Source: Sitta carolinensis
Lineage: Eukaryota; Chordata; Aves; Passeriformes; Sittidae
Length of the DNA stretch: 64,000 nt
NCBI GenBank assembly: GCA_032173965.1
Contig: CM063288.1
Span: 13,310,501 to 13,374,500, forward strand
Direction: 5' to 3'
Shown: in pieces, positions 11,232 to 25,297 of the stretch
How the letters are laid out: each line of letters begins with the position of its first letter
Position numbering within the stretch: position 1 is the first letter of the stretch
Made by a program: the position numbers and the translations under genes
The notes under the pieces: generated by a model
What the model was told of the DNA's origin: nothing
The model's input: the letters and a program-made list of their open reading frames with translations, nothing else
Databases searched by the model: none

Positions 11232-14200
11232 TTACATTAGCATTTAGAAAGGTAAATCAATTAATCTATGCAGTTCTCCTCTAAAGGTAGCTTTCTTGTT
11301 TAGCAGAGAAGAATTTTGAGGTGTCAGGATGCAGCTGACACCAATTTTGCCTGAAACTGGAATGGGCCATTAGATCGATTTAAATGTGCCCCTCTAAAAC
11401 AAATGGCCTCATCAATGGCTAAGTTCTTGTAGCCACAAAAAAGAACCATACAAGTGTTTCTTCTCAGCTGAACACCTCTGATATCTTTCATTCCCAAGTG
11501 TCAGCTTTCTGTAGGTACCTCTTGTGCCTTGCCCTTGTGCTACTAGTGGAAAAATGAACATGTCATTCCTTTAGAGATTTGCTTTTGTGTCACCCCATTT
11601 ATGGTCATTTAGCAGGAAAATGTGATCCCAAGAATTTGTATGGACCTACCAAACTGCAAAGAAGGTGATGGTATATTAAGGTGGGATATAATGGGATTTT
11701 TGGTATATTCAGCCAGATGAGGGGGGGAAGCTGTGATTTTGCACTGTAACTGGTGAAGTAATAAATGTTGTTATTTCCCCTTTGGTTTTATGGTTTAGTG
11801 TTGAGTTTCTATATGTTTTTTTTATATATACACAGGGTAATAAAAATGCATTGCAGCCTTCACTTAGGCTGAGTACTAGGAGGATCTCTCCTAGCAGTAG
11901 TGCCTGTTTTCTGCTTAGGCAGTACATGAAACCTGTAGGAACGTATTTCTCAGTCAAATGTTCTTGATACTGGTCAAGATACTGGTAATTCCTGAATTAC
12001 TTGAACAATAGACACAGGTGTGCACAGAAGTTCATGTAGAATGTTTCAATATGTCTCATTTATCTAGAAAATCAGGTTGTGATTAGTACCTAAAGCCTCC
12101 TAGAATCAATAGAGACCAACTCCATGGGTCCTAGTTCTAAAAGGAAATCTTAATTTGGGCTAACATAAGATGCAGATGTATGTATTTTCTCACCATGCCA
12201 GATACAGAAATGTCTGTCTTCTTCCAGGATAGGAACAAAATGCTCGAACCAAACATTCATCCTAAACTCAATTGAACTTCATTACAGCTCACTGTTCTTT
12301 CATAGATCTTTGTACCTTTGCTGTTGTGCTAGATTCAGTCCCTGTCTTCATGTTCTGACTTTTTGTTCTTCCAGGATGCATGTCCCCCTTTCCTTAAATT
12401 TTCTGTTTCCCAAAAAAGTTTAAAGTGACATGTCTAATTTATAACATGTAGTGATTTCAGTATAGTAACATTAATAGTGCTTGAAAAGTGCTCCCAGTAG
12501 TTTAGACTGCAATCATTTTTTTCAGGCTGTCTCATTCAATGTGATCAAAATGTTCATAGTAACATTTGTTGGTGGGAAGAAAAAGATAACAGTTCCTGCC
12601 TGAAGTGCCTTATCTTTCTTAATTCTGTGTTACTAAACCTTGTTCAGGTCTGACAAATTTGTTTTACTGATGACTCCAAGCCTATGATGGGCTGTTTTAA
12701 AAAATGACCAGAGATCTGAAAAGTGGTTCTGAAAATAGAGTAACATTAATTTTATTATATGTTTATTTTAAATACTAACTTTTCCTTCATCTGATGATTC
12801 AAATGGTCAGTAGAGTCCATAAAGTTATGTATTCATACAGGTAGAGTTCTCTCTTTTTGGAAAGTATGTGTTTTTATATTTATGTAGATATGTATAAATC
12901 TTTTCTCCTTTTAGGAGGAAAAAGAAGAGTGAAATTTGGCTGTAATTCATTTTTTGGACCACATGGATATTGTCAGGCCTGGTACAAGACAAAGTAATAT
13001 TGGTTACTCTTTTCTCCTTTGAGCTAAAGGCTTTCTGTACATTAGCACTTGTTTGCCTCCCATTTGTCACCATGATGTCAAAGTCTCAGATTTAACCCAT
13101 GTGAAACTACTTTGGGGTTTGGCAGAAGTTTAGGGGCTGTTTCTCAGAGTGAAATCTGTATGACTGAATGCTAAGGTAACTGTAGAGGATGGAATTCTAG
13201 GACAAGTTGTCTTCTAAAGCAAGCTCTATTTCAGCTCCCTTTGGCTTTTTCTCTGGCAATGCAAAGCCAGTTTTATCCATTTGTTTGCCATTCTAATATC
13301 TGCCGTTGAACTGGGAAAGGTTCCCTTGCAATGAGCGTATTTTTAGGTCCTGCCTTGGGGTTCTGTTTCCCAGAGTCTCCACATTCAAAGCAGTGGCAGC
13401 TTTCTAAGTCACTTCCTTCTCAGTGCAAACTTATGTTCTGGATTCAGACAAAGAGATTGTGTTGCGTTTTGTTTACTGCCTCTGTGAGACATTCTAGGGC
13501 TGCTAGTCAATCTGCAGAACATTGGAAGTACCTTCTTAAGAGAGGCAGAATTTTACTGAGTGAATAATTTCATCCTGTTAGTGCTGAAGTAATCACCTTA
13601 GATACAAGTGATGCCTCCAAAGGGAGGTATGTTCTTTCCAAAATGCCACCCTGGACAGTTCATTTTACTTCCATATAAAGCTCCAGAATCTGTCTGACCA
13701 TATTGTACTACAGGTTGTCATGTTTTCAGAGGATGAAATTTATGTTCCATGAAATATGCCATTGCCAAAATTAATAGGTAAATGAACAAAGTGAAACAGA
13801 CCATTAGAACAATTGTAATATCACAGTTGCTGGGTTGTGGCACAAAAGCAGAACCTAATGGGTAAACATAACCATATTATAGCTCCAGGAGCCATCAATG
13901 TGCACAACTGTAGTTACACAACAGAAGGCACTCGACCGAGGTGAAATATGATCTAGCAGTCAGGCCAGTTGCAGGTAATCTTGCTTGGAACAACACTTCC
14001 CTTGGCTGGTTTGTTTTAGCTGATGGAAAATTATAAATATCACCTATTTCACTCCTGTTCTACTGAAATTTAGTTTCACTTTGATAATTTTATAATTTTT
14101 TTTTTTTTATATATTGTTCTGGACAATGATATTGAGATTTTTGGCTTTGCAGAAATTTTCCAAGGCATGAACAGATTGTTCCTGAATATTCATGTAAATA

Positions 14201-16189
14201 GGAATTCAGCCAATGACCTTCAGAGTAAATGTTCACTCTAACACCTTGAAATCTTTGACATTCTTGCCTTTATTTCTGCTCTAAAGGAATGCTTCATAAT
14301 TTTAAGTGAACACTCAAACAATATCTAATCAGGATAAACAATTCATAGACTGAACTGTGTTTATATAACATGATTAAAAAGCTTTGAATAGATAACATAA
14401 TCATAACATTCTATTAATGGACTGCTTGAGAGATGCTAGAGTAACAAATGATTCAACTAAGAAAATTACGAAGCTCAAAGATATGCAGGATCAGATCCAT
14501 TGGATTCAGTGTATTTATAATGATTTAGTCAAGTCAGATGGTGGATTAACTCCTTAGTTTTTACATCTTTCATTAAATTCCACTTTAGTATAAAACAAAC
14601 TAAAAGACACAGAAACATTTCGAAAATTGAGATATTTAGAGGAGCTAACAATTTAATTCATAGTTTGTTAATGCATTATTTACAATCAGCAGCTAAACAC
14701 TTCAGCACTAGATAGCTAGATTGAAAAAGCCAGCACTCTGTTCTTAAGAGAGGTTTACCCTGCAGTACTGAAGTAGAGAGGGGTGGAGAGGCATCTTTAA
14801 GCCTGGTTACTGGAGTGGTGCAATAAAAATTAGAATACCATCTCTGGCCATTTGCTGGAGCCAGGAGTGAGGTTGATGCACAAGCTCCTCCAGATCGCTG
14901 TGCCACTCAAGAGGTTACTCATGCAGGAGGACTTTGTCAGTGACTGACTAAAATAGATTCAGAGCTGCTTTATCCTGCTAAAGTGGTTCAAAGTAGTTGG
15001 AGCACAGGAGAGAGCTGAGTGCTCAACTGTTCAGCTTTCTCTCTCAGAGATTTCTCTCCACGTATATGCAAAAAATAATCAGTTACTTTGGTCTTCACTG
15101 AGCAAGGTCTTTCAAGGGAATATGTAGCTGGGAGTTGTGTCCTAGTAATGGTCTGTTACAGAGAAGGCTGCAATGGTTCAGAGTCACCCTGAGCTACAGC
15201 CAGCGTTGCTAACTGCTTCCTAGCATGGCAGAGCAACCAGGAGATTCTCTACACAGGAAAATAAAACTGGAAGTGCTATATATGTGTCATACATGTAATT
15301 TAGCATATGTTTCATCAGCACATAAGTGTTTCCAGTGAACAGTATGTGAATTTACATAACTTCTGCCACCTCCGTTAGTTGTACTTGTGTTTTGACCTGA
15401 CACTATTTCTTAGGGAATAGATACCCTTTGTTGCTTTCACCCATGGAAAACACAAAGCCAACTGAGGTTTAAAATGCACAAGTAAATCTTGAAATTAGAG
15501 TCCTCAAAGTTCTGCTTCCATTTATCAAGAGAATGATGTCTTACTGTTAAACCATGCTGCTTAAATGTGAGATATAGCTATGATGAGTGTAACCTATGAC
15601 AAAAAAAGTGAAAACTTGAATACGCTAAATGCAGAATTAGGTGACTAGTTGAGTGATAATATATTGCCTAACCTAATGAAAAGACATTACCTTTGAATAA
15701 TGGACCACATCATAGATTAAATTATCCCAAGGCAAGGTAGTAGGTGCTTCATGCAGACAAGGTCAATTACCTTATCCGGAAGAGCCTGTTTGAAGTGTAT
15801 TATGAATAATTCACAGACATAGAAATTAGCTTTGAAAAAGTGTCCCAGCTATAATGTGGTGAAAGCATTCAATTTCTTTTTTAATGTATTTAAGATAACA
15901 CCCAAAGGACAATTATGGCTGCTTAACTGTAAGACTACTTAAATGACAAGGAATGACAATTGTGTGGTCAAATTCACATTAATGCATTATGCAAAGGGAA
16001 GCATCTCCAGCATGGTGCAATGCTGTCAAGACACAAGTAACAGATTTCAAACCTCATACTGTATTTTTAAATGCTGAATGAAATTTGATCGAAGCCTGAT
16101 GAATTTATTAACTTTTCTCAATGGAGAAGATGCAGTTGTTGCTGCACTTTGTTTACTCTTGTTATTCAGGCCTTTTAGTTCTTTCACTT

Positions 16190-16340
16190 TCTGATATGGA
16201 AGTGAAGGTTCAGAATGATTAAATCACTTGTGTGATTTTGGAGAGTCTGACAAATGCAAGGGTAGAACCAGAACATTTAATTTTCCATCATTAGTCAGAA
16301 GACCAGTCTTCTGCTATAAGCACTAAATTATGCTGTTTCT
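16190..16340 (-). mobile_element. Probable ancient MIR SINE, antisense
   Basis: Read on the plus strand, GAAGGTTCAGAATGATTAAA, TCACTTG, GGGTAGAACCAGAACAT and GCACTAAATTATGCTG follow, in order, the reverse-complement MIR landmarks (the 'gaggctcagagaggttaa', 'gacttgcccaagg', 'ggatttgaacccag' and 'ccactaaaccatgctg' segments). Divergence is high, as expected for a SINE family that predates amniote radiation. Small numbers of MIR copies are known in birds. This is a match from memory, so the edges are approximate. Confidence 0.45.
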
Positions 16341-19300
16341 GAGCCAGTGTTGTTCCAGTCTAGAACTATTTAGCATTAGAGTTAAAATGATGGCAGTAGC
16401 CATGGTAGCAGAATGCATACTCACTTGACATATGGTGACCTTAGGTGTGAATTAGAAATGCAATAAACCTCTAAGTCTGGGGAATAACATGCCCTCTCAG
16501 CATATTTTGATTCCACAGGCAAAACAATAACCTTAGCTTTCTCTCTTTGACTTTGCAATAAGTGGTAACGGCCAGGGGAAATCCCTCAGGGGCTGCAGTT
16601 TTCTAAGATGCCTGGCAAGAAGATGGCTAATTCATCAGGTACCTCAGTTTAAGTGTTGAAATGTAATAGTGACATTTCATGGCCTCTGAGTTTACCAGCT
16701 TTATTTGCTTGAAAGGGAGAGTTCAGCAGAATTTTAGAGGGTGCGGTGGAATGGTGTATCTAATGAGGCATACAGCCTTCCCAGTCCTGTTTCCATTCAC
16801 CTCAATGTCAAGAATCCCATTTAGCTCAGCAGGAGCAGGTCTGGGACCCTGAAACTTTCAAAAGATGGTTTTAATAAAGAGGGATAAAAATTTGACACAG
16901 AGTCCAATTATAAAACAAGCTGTTAAAATATGTGATGAAGTAGGAAACCACCAGAAAGAGATAGGAATGGAAACTTCCTTTCAAGCAAACACTAAAATTG
17001 TTGATTTTTTGCAAGTAGTTAGATTTTTTGTAATCTACATCATCCATCTTTTCTCCAAGGACTAATTCTCAAAAAAAAGCTCAAGAATTTTCTTTCCTCC
17101 CAATTCACACAGTCGTTGGCCTCCACCCCCGTGTTTTCTATGAGGACTTGATAAAGATTAATCTGAGTGGAAGAGACTTGCAAGCTGATGTTCTTATTTG
17201 CATGCAGGAATGTGAACAGATGTTTACATAGTAGTGTTAAGTAGGACAGCTGTTTGGGAGTCATTTATATATTCCATTTGAAAGCAAAGCTTTATGGTTA
17301 AAATTCTTACACACATTGTGGAAAAGAAAAGAAACCTAAATTCAGACAAATGCATTTCTTCCTGTGCTAGGGGTGGCTGCCTTTATACTCATCAGTTTTC
17401 TGTATCTCTGAATCTACAGCATCATACAGATAGATACCTTTTGCCTAAACCTCTGGGCAAATGCATCTTACCTTGGCCAGTTGCCTGTGGGTGGAAGAAA
17501 ATACAGGGCACAACATCAACATTGCTAAATGCTGTTTGACTGAGGGAAGAAAAATAGCACTGAGATTAGGGGAGGGAGGTTGTCCCTTTTCTTTGCAGGA
17601 GAGAGCTGATTGCTGACTGTTTCTGAAGTCTGTTTGTAATGAAGCGTGCATCAGGGTAATATTTGCCTTTGCATTTATTGTGCTCTTCAAATGGGAGAAA
17701 ATCCTTAAAGCGTGTCACAGCTGTAAATGTGCAACTTGTATTTATTAATTTCCTGACATAAATCTGTATAAAAAAACTTCCATTTTGGAGGTGTACGTAT
17801 GCATGAAGCGTATCTGTAGAGAGAAGAGGTTGGAGGGAGGGGCTCTCATCTATTTTAAATATGAGGCTTGGGTCTGATCTTGTTGATGACTTCATTTCCC
17901 CTGATGCCTGGTCCTCCATATTTGAAAAGAAAGCAGACAAATGATGTAGACAGTTAAATGGAAGCAGTTGATCCCTGTTACTTCTTGCATAGTGTTTGGA
18001 GAACTCTAATGTATTAATGTATACCTGGTCAAAATCCTACACCAGTCTGAGAGAAAAACTTACCTGCCTCAGCTGCCTCAGCTGCGTTGTTTCCACCCAA
18101 ACACCACTACCTGAGAGAGATGCCTGCACCTCTTCAAGCCACTAGGTGACAGGATTTGTAGTAAGTTGTACTTGGCTAGAGGAAAGTTCACTCGACTAAG
18201 GAGCCTTACTGCTGGAAGGAAAGATGGTGATGAATGTGACCATCTGATGGACTTTTGATTCATGGCATTGAGGCACCCACAGAAGGGTTTGTCTCATCAG
18301 CTGTGATGAAAGGCAGAGAATGATTTTGCATGCAAAGTTCTTGATTCTCACTTTGTGATGCTTGTAGATAGAATGGCTCCAATGCTGATTCTTTTTCTCA
18401 TAATTAGATACAGAAGACACACAGGCTTGTTCAGCTTTGAGAAAGAGAGGAAGGTCTAGGGTTTCTCGAGGTTGCATGGTTGTCATTCTTCTGCAGCCTC
18501 TGCCCATTTCAGTATTCACTGCAGTGCTAAAGTACAGCTCAGTTGTTCCTTCAGTTCCAGGAGCAGAAAACTGTCTTCAGCTGCATGATAATCTCTGTTA
18601 GTAACAGCAGAGCTACAGAGCAGAGCTGAACAGTTCATATTCTATCCACTAGTGTGTGCAGGAATGTAAATACATACCCATGTTTGTTATAGCTCTATAG
18701 AGAGATACACAGGAACGTGAGACCAATTAAGCAGCAAGAAATAGAAGATCTATTTGAGGGATGTAAACCTGTTGCTAACAGAGCGAAGAAAAAAGAGCTG
18801 CAAATTGATTAAGCAATTCCACAGAGAAGACAGATTGTTGTCATCCTGACCTTTAAGGCTGGTCAGGATATATCAATAGAAGCATCTTCTGAGTACAGTG
18901 TTTTATGATTTTTTTTTTTATTTTTCATTTACATTCTCTTGTTTTTCTCTTTACGTTCTGGCTTGGAGCCAGTTCATTTCATGGTCTTGCCTTTACATAT
19001 GTTCTGCTACAGCTGCATTTTTCCAAAGTGCCCAATTTCACAGCACTCCAGCCTTCCTTAGGAAGACAAATAGTGCCCCTGCTGCTCTGACCAGCAGAAC
19101 TGTAATTGCAGCCTGAGACAGGGACAGTTGAACTATTGCCATGCTGCAGTTTGGGTGCATCCTTAAGCTGAAATCTGACTGCATGTGTTTATCGTAGCTG
19201 AGTTTCCGATTCCACCACTTAAGGCATTAACTGCTGACATTAATTGTAACACTGAGGAAAGCAGAATTGCTCTGCAGTTGAAAGCAGTATCAAATCAGCA

Positions 19301-19856
19301 GTTATTTATTTACCATTGCTCTGTAATATGTTGTAACACATCAGAATATAAAGAAGTTTAATGAGTTGCAGTAATGCCTCTCAGAGATACTGGAATGCTG
19401 TTTGACAAATTATTGGGAGTTTTTTTGTTCACTTTTTTTGGTTGTTTTTTAATTGGTGGGTTTTTTTATGAAGCTTAAAACCAGACTTTCTGTACTGCTG
19501 TGTTGGACTTCTTGATCATAGGAAGTATATCCCAGAGTTGTCCTTTGCCAACTAACACACTTCGAGAACAAAAAATAAGCAATCCAGTTCAACTGGCCCT
19601 GTGAGATTTCAATTCAGTAGCGATGTGACAAAAGGGTAGGAGGAGAGGCTCAGAGTGCAGTTTATATGCTGTCCAAGTTGCCTTGCTGGCTCATAATTGG
19701 TGTAAGGCTCAGAAATGTGCTTATATTATTCTCTAAGTGCTCTTCTGGGTGTGGGTGTCCTCTTGTAATTTTTTTACAATGCCTGTCTTGTAGAAGACAT
19801 TGGATATATTATATTCGCTTCCCAGGGACTTTGCAGCTTTTTTGGCCATTAAAACA

Positions 19857-19930
19857 TAAACAAACAAACAAACAAAAACAAAAAAAAAAAGATACCCAAA
19901 ACCAAAACAAAAGAGAGAAAACCCCCAAAC
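19857..19930. repeat. CAAA-type A-rich simple repeat
   Basis: Four ACAA-type units run into a stretch of A and then AC-rich sequence. Several accidental open frames pass through it because the repeat lacks stops in one frame. Confidence 0.85.
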
Positions 19931-20132
19931 TTGGGGCTTTTTATCTAAAACTGCATGGGGAGAGATACTGGACTTCCCTCTTCCCCAAGATGCTCATTTA
20001 CCCAGTAATATTACAGGAAACTAGAGATAAAGATCTTGAGATGTGATCTCATTTTCCAAAGGTGTCTTTTCAAAACAGAAACACCATCCTAATAATATCT
20101 GAGAGTGCTACTATCAGTTTTAAGAAAATCCT

Positions 20133-20164
20133 CTTTTTTTTCTTTTCTTTTTTTTTTTTTTTTT
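20133..20164. repeat. T-rich run with interspersed C
   Basis: Two short T-runs split by C, then a long T-run ending in TTTTAATTA. Low complexity only. Confidence 0.8.
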
Positions 20165-21506
20165 AATTAGGGATTCCAGCTTGAAAGTGATTAGCAATTT
20201 ATTATCTCTTCTAATTTATGTTCTATTAAAATTGGTTTTCTACTTTTATTCCAGTTCAGATATTCAGCGTATTTACTGATGATATTTTCTGATTTCTTTA
20301 AGATCAATCTGCGCCATGAAATTCAGTAGTTATTATCAGCCACTTACAGGAGCCAGCCAGTGGTTGCACTCCAAAAAGGCACACTGTGAAAATGACATTG
20401 TCCTAATGACTTTCTGGTCGGATTCACCCCATGTAAATAGATGTTATTCTCTAACTGTCAGCTGTGCTGTATTAACCTGGGAGCTGAAGGACAAGGTGTG
20501 TTCTTGTTGCTTCATGAATCTATAGTGCTAATAAAGATTCTCTATACCCAAATCTAGATTTTAATACTCCTAGAAGCTGCCATTGCAAGTGCAATGGGAA
20601 CAGAATTAATCTTTTGTCTTTTGTAGAGGGTTGTCAACCTGAAGACAGTCCATTTGAGCTGCTACTGACTCATATAGTGACAAGTACTGGTGCAATGTGA
20701 GCAGGGATAAAAAAAGTAATAATAAGGATCCTTTTCTCATTATTAATGCTGGTAGTTAAAACTACATATACAGGAAACAGTTCTGTTGAGTAAGGTAATT
20801 CCATTTTTACTCGGACACTTTTCAAAATAAAGGGGTGGGGAAGAACTCTTATTAGTGTATGTAGTTTCTCCCAAAGGACCAAACAAAGATTGCTTTCCAC
20901 AGCATGTTTTTCTGTAACTCATCCAGTCTCCTATTAAATGTCCCAAATGTCCCCATTTTATCTATTTTCTTTTTGTAGTTTATCCAGTTGCATCTCATTG
21001 TGGGCATAGCCAACTGTTCATGATTTCTAGCAAGAATCCAATTAATCCTTGATTAATTCAACTCAACTTTGCTCCACCTTGCTTGTGTTCATAAATGAGC
21101 AACCTGCTCTGAGTTATACCCTGACTTTCAGACTTCTATTAGGCCAGGATGTAGCCCTGGGGATTTTTGGGCTGTTAGGCAGGTGAGAACCCCTGAGCCT
21201 GGGAGCTGTGCAGAGCTGGTGACTCTACTACGTGGAGTGCACAAGGTGCAAAGAGCTGCAGTTCAGGTTGTTACTCTTCATCCATGCCTAATCCCAAAGG
21301 TTTGAGCTGTCATGATGGTTAATTCAAGAGTAAATGGATCAAATACATACCTAATTCTTTTTTTTTACCCCCTTTAAAAATACATCCTTCAGGCCTGCAT
21401 ATCACTTGCTGCATACCTGCTGATGGTGCTTCTGCCTAACTCAGTAAAAGCCACAGAATTTTTCTAAGGAATTCTTACATCCTGAATCTGTTTCAGAACA
21501 GTTAGA

Positions 21507-21573
21507 AGCAGGAGGCTGGACTAAACTGTCTCCAGAGGTTCTGCCCAGCCTCAGCTGTTCTGTCTTCTTGTGA
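21507..21573 (+). mobile_element. CR1 LINE 3'-end fragment
   Basis: GCAGGAGGCTGGACTAAACT, CTCCAGAGGTTCTGCCCAGC and CTGTTCTGTCTTCTTGTGA track the CR1 3' untranslated end ('gaggttggactagatgatctccagaggtcccttccaacc...ttctgtgattctgtga'). Only the last 70 bases or so are recognisable and they are diverged. Confidence 0.65.
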
Positions 21574-23707
21574 ACAGCCTGATGCTCAGTGGGTGCAAAT
21601 CAGCAGAGCTACCCAGATTTCACTGGAGCTGGATGCTTCTGTACTGGTTGCTGGATCTGTCCATTATTATTCCTGGAAAATAATAGTAAATGACTGAGCT
21701 ACAAAGTGTTTCTTCCTGGAAGTCATTCCTAGGACAGTTGTTTATAATGCAGTTTTACTGTTCTGTAAAAGTTTTCTCACTTCAACATTTCCACAAATAA
21801 TTTGGATACCAAGTTTTCTTGTGGTGAAATGATTGGTTTACAGTTCGATGCACCATTCATAGTCATTGATGCTTCAGCTGTTCCCCTCTGTCCTCTGAAA
21901 TCTTATTTCTAGCCTCTGAAAGTGCTTTCATCTACGAAAATTAAATAGCATTTAAGAACAAAAACTGCTGTGATAAACTGCTACTCTCACCTTGCATTAT
22001 TTTATAAGGTGTGTTAGTTCAGTGCTCTCTCCTTCCCCTGTGGCTCTTTACATCCATTATAAAATGCTTTAAAAAGCAAAGCTCTGAAGAGCATCTGATG
22101 TGTCTAAACTTATAAACTCACTCATCTCTTCCATGCTTTCATCCATTCCATGTGGGCACCTCAACCAGTTGGCTCATAAGATAATTCAGCAGGACACAGA
22201 GGGAGTGTCTGACTACAAATGCAACAGTCACTGCTGTGGTCTTTCTCAGGTCCTAGGGAACCACTGAAGAGACCAGCTGGTCTGCTGTAGGTGTAGAGAA
22301 CCCCAAAATCACACATGATCTTTCAGTGCCCCAAAGCACTTTCACAAGAACTGGAATTACAAAATCTGGTTTATTTTCTCTTTATTAATCTGTTAATTCA
22401 GCACTTGCTACTCTTTATTCTCACTAACCATTTTTATACTTCTGCAGAAGGACTGATTAAGGATGAAAAAACATTTCCTGGGCTCTGTACTGAGCCACCT
22501 CACAAGGTGGCATTCCAGTTGAAATGGGTGAGAGGATACTGGTAATGAGGACGAGAATTAGCACGGGAGAGCTGGTTGAGCAGTGTGAAGGCCAGAAATG
22601 ATGGGCTCATCTTATTGCCATTATTCCTACTGGCTATACCTATGACATAGGGAAAAAAATCCAGAAATCTGCTGAGCAGGAGCTGCTCCACTGGCCCAGG
22701 CAGAGTTGCATCGGAGCCCACTGTGGCTTCTCCATGGTCATTATTCACTTGCAATTGAATCCAGACATTGATGGGTTTCTGGTCCCAGTACAGAGTAAGG
22801 ATATGGCAGGGCATGTATCAATGTCATAGGCTTATCTGTTAAGGCAGTGCCAGGCTTGCTTATCTGAGTTTACCTGGGGATTTAGGCTAAAAAGAAAATG
22901 GGAAAAGAAAAGGGGAATGAGGAAGAGGAAAAGGAGTTGAAAGCAGGAAGGACAATTTTGAAGTGAAGGTGAGCTGGAATGCAGAAAATAAAGGAAATGA
23001 GATAATTTTTTTGTTTCATCAGGGTAGGACATCCAGTTCATCTTCAGAAAAATTGCTGAGGATTCAAAGCTGCCATTTCCTGTTTGTCATTTTTCCCTAA
23101 AAGCTATAATCTCCTTTGGGTTGTTTGTTTGTTGTTGTTTGTCCTTCCCAACCTGCATGCCTTCAGCTGTTCACATAGGTTCTGTTGTTGGCTAGAGTCC
23201 CACTTGCATCTTTCAGGAAACTTGTCACCTGGCCAGAAATTTATTGAGAAAACAACCCAGCCGGGGCTGCCAGTGGAGAATGCAATTACTCATATTTTCA
23301 GCCTTCTTAGGCCTTCAGCTGGGACATTCATGAGGCACAACATTTTATTTTAGATGTAGATTTAGTGTTCCTCAGCATCTAAAAGTGTTTGGGTTTGAAA
23401 TCCTAATGCTCATCCTCAAATCTGTCTCTCAAAGGCTTGATAGTGATTTTGCTTTGCTGAGACACACTGAGTGTGCAGTGGCATTAACTCTGTCATCGCA
23501 GCTCAGCAGTTCGGCTCATTAGGCTCTGTTAAATGTAGAAGAGGCAAAGGTCCATGTTTATTTACCTTCTTTCTGTCCATTCTCATCTATGAGAATATCT
23601 TAGCAACTCCAGAAAAACAGAGCACACTGTGATAACAGCTGCTCCAGAGAGAGCAGTTTCTCTGCTTAAGAGAAGTAGACAAATGTTACTATGTGTTTTT
23701 TTTCTTT

Positions 23708-23709
<2 letters not shown>

Positions 23710-23753
<44 letters not shown>
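23710..23753. repeat. Poly-T homopolymer (44 nt)
   Basis: Forty-four uninterrupted T followed by AAAGC, and preceded by interrupted T-rich sequence. Homopolymers of this length are polymorphic and often mis-sized in assemblies. Confidence 0.9.
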
Positions 23754-23757
<4 letters not shown>

Positions 23758-25245
23758 CAATTACTTCAGCCTGGGACTCTGTGAAAGCAGTGCACCTAGG
23801 AAGCAAAGCTGTATAACAAGAAACACAATGTCAGCAAAGCAGGGCCTTTTCCCCCTTTTCCTAATCACACTTAAAAAAAATAACTTTAGAATGAGGAGCA
23901 AACTTTGTGATCTTGCCCATTGGGTAATTCCACTGGCATTAGCAGGACTCTTTCACTTTTGGAGAGCTGATTTGAATAATGACAGAACCTGACCAGAAAT
24001 TTTAATCAAATTCAGTGAGATTCTTAGTAATGTTGGCTGGCACAGTTGGTACACAATACAAAAAATGTCTGTCTTGGTGCAACCTGTGATTTCCAACACA
24101 ACCATGTTTTTCATCTCTGAAAATTAGGGCAGTGATATGTGGGTTATAGTTTTAAGGAAGAAAAAGGACTATGAAACTTGTACAATTTCCATGGGGAAGG
24201 TTTTATGTAAAGGAAGGAAGTATTAGATAGTCATTATGTCTGTACTGAAAAAAGATGAGACAGGCATAAAACTGGTGAGTGTTCCCATGGAAGCAGAGTA
24301 GTGTGGTACAAAACCAACCGGGTTACTTGGCTTTCTCACCAAGCAAATAATGTTCAGAGGAACATGTCATTGGGGATTCTCATTTTTTCCTGGTCCACAT
24401 TACACGTTTTTCCCAAGGTAACATGATCTTGACTTAAAAGCAGGGTTGTTTGTGAGGTGCAGAGAGCCTGACATCCCAGGAGGTGGGTGTTGCTTCCACA
24501 TGGTGGGGGCAGAGCCATGAGACCCCCTCCCAGGGCTGTAAACCACAGAGCAGTATTGTCACTGTTCAATCTCAGCATCCCCTTCAGAGAATGGGCAGCA
24601 TGTCGTGGTTAATGCAGCACACCCCGAGCTCACCCTGATTTCAGTTATCAGTTTATTTTCCCAGTGGAGGGAGTTGTTGTTTAAACTATACAGATTCTGA
24701 GTCATTAATACCACAGACTTCTTCACTGAACAAACAGCCTCTGAGAAGGTATTAATTATGCATTTTCAACTATGTATGGAATATTTCTCCAGTTTGCCCC
24801 TTATTTTTGTCCAGAATTATTTTAAATACTTTTAGTTTGATTTATCAAAACTGTATTTTTGTTCCCTGTTTAAAGGCCAAATGGGAAGAATTTGGTTTTA
24901 TGTCAATTGAATGTTAAAAATTCCAACATAAAAGGCTGTAAAAATGTTACGATGGAAAAAAAGTCAGTCTGGGCAAACAAGATCTTGGTAAACCCTTGCA
25001 AAAATACTGAGTCAGTTTTCCCCTCTCACTGCTTTCTTCATTTATTCAAGAATCTTTTAAAAAATTATCTGAGATGATTATTTTTACTCTGACTTGGCCT
25101 CTGAGTTCAGTTGCTCAGGTTGAAATTGCCTCATAGATGTGTGTATATATACAGACGTGTATGAAAAAAATCTGCTGGCTGCTTGTTTCACATATTGTTC
25201 AATGTCTCAGGTGAGCCATTTTCAGGTTTTGATATTGTTGAGGTG

Positions 25246-25297
25246 GTTAGTGTAAACAGTTATTTTTATATCTTTTATATTTTGTTAGTGTAAACAG
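25246..25297. repeat. Direct repeat, spacing 38
   Basis: The 14-mer GTTAGTGTAAACAG occurs at 25246-25259 and at 25284-25297, with T/A-rich sequence between. A small local duplication. Confidence 0.8.

Noticed and set aside
17566..17940. A 124-codon minus-strand open frame
   Set aside because: No family pattern and no splice or promoter context.
19666..20046. A 126-codon open frame
   Set aside because: It runs through the CAAA simple repeat, which lacks stops by composition.
24354..24610. GC-richer stretch suggesting a possible gene or CpG island
   Set aside because: CpG is scarce and neither strand gives a recognisable protein; ordinary intronic variation.
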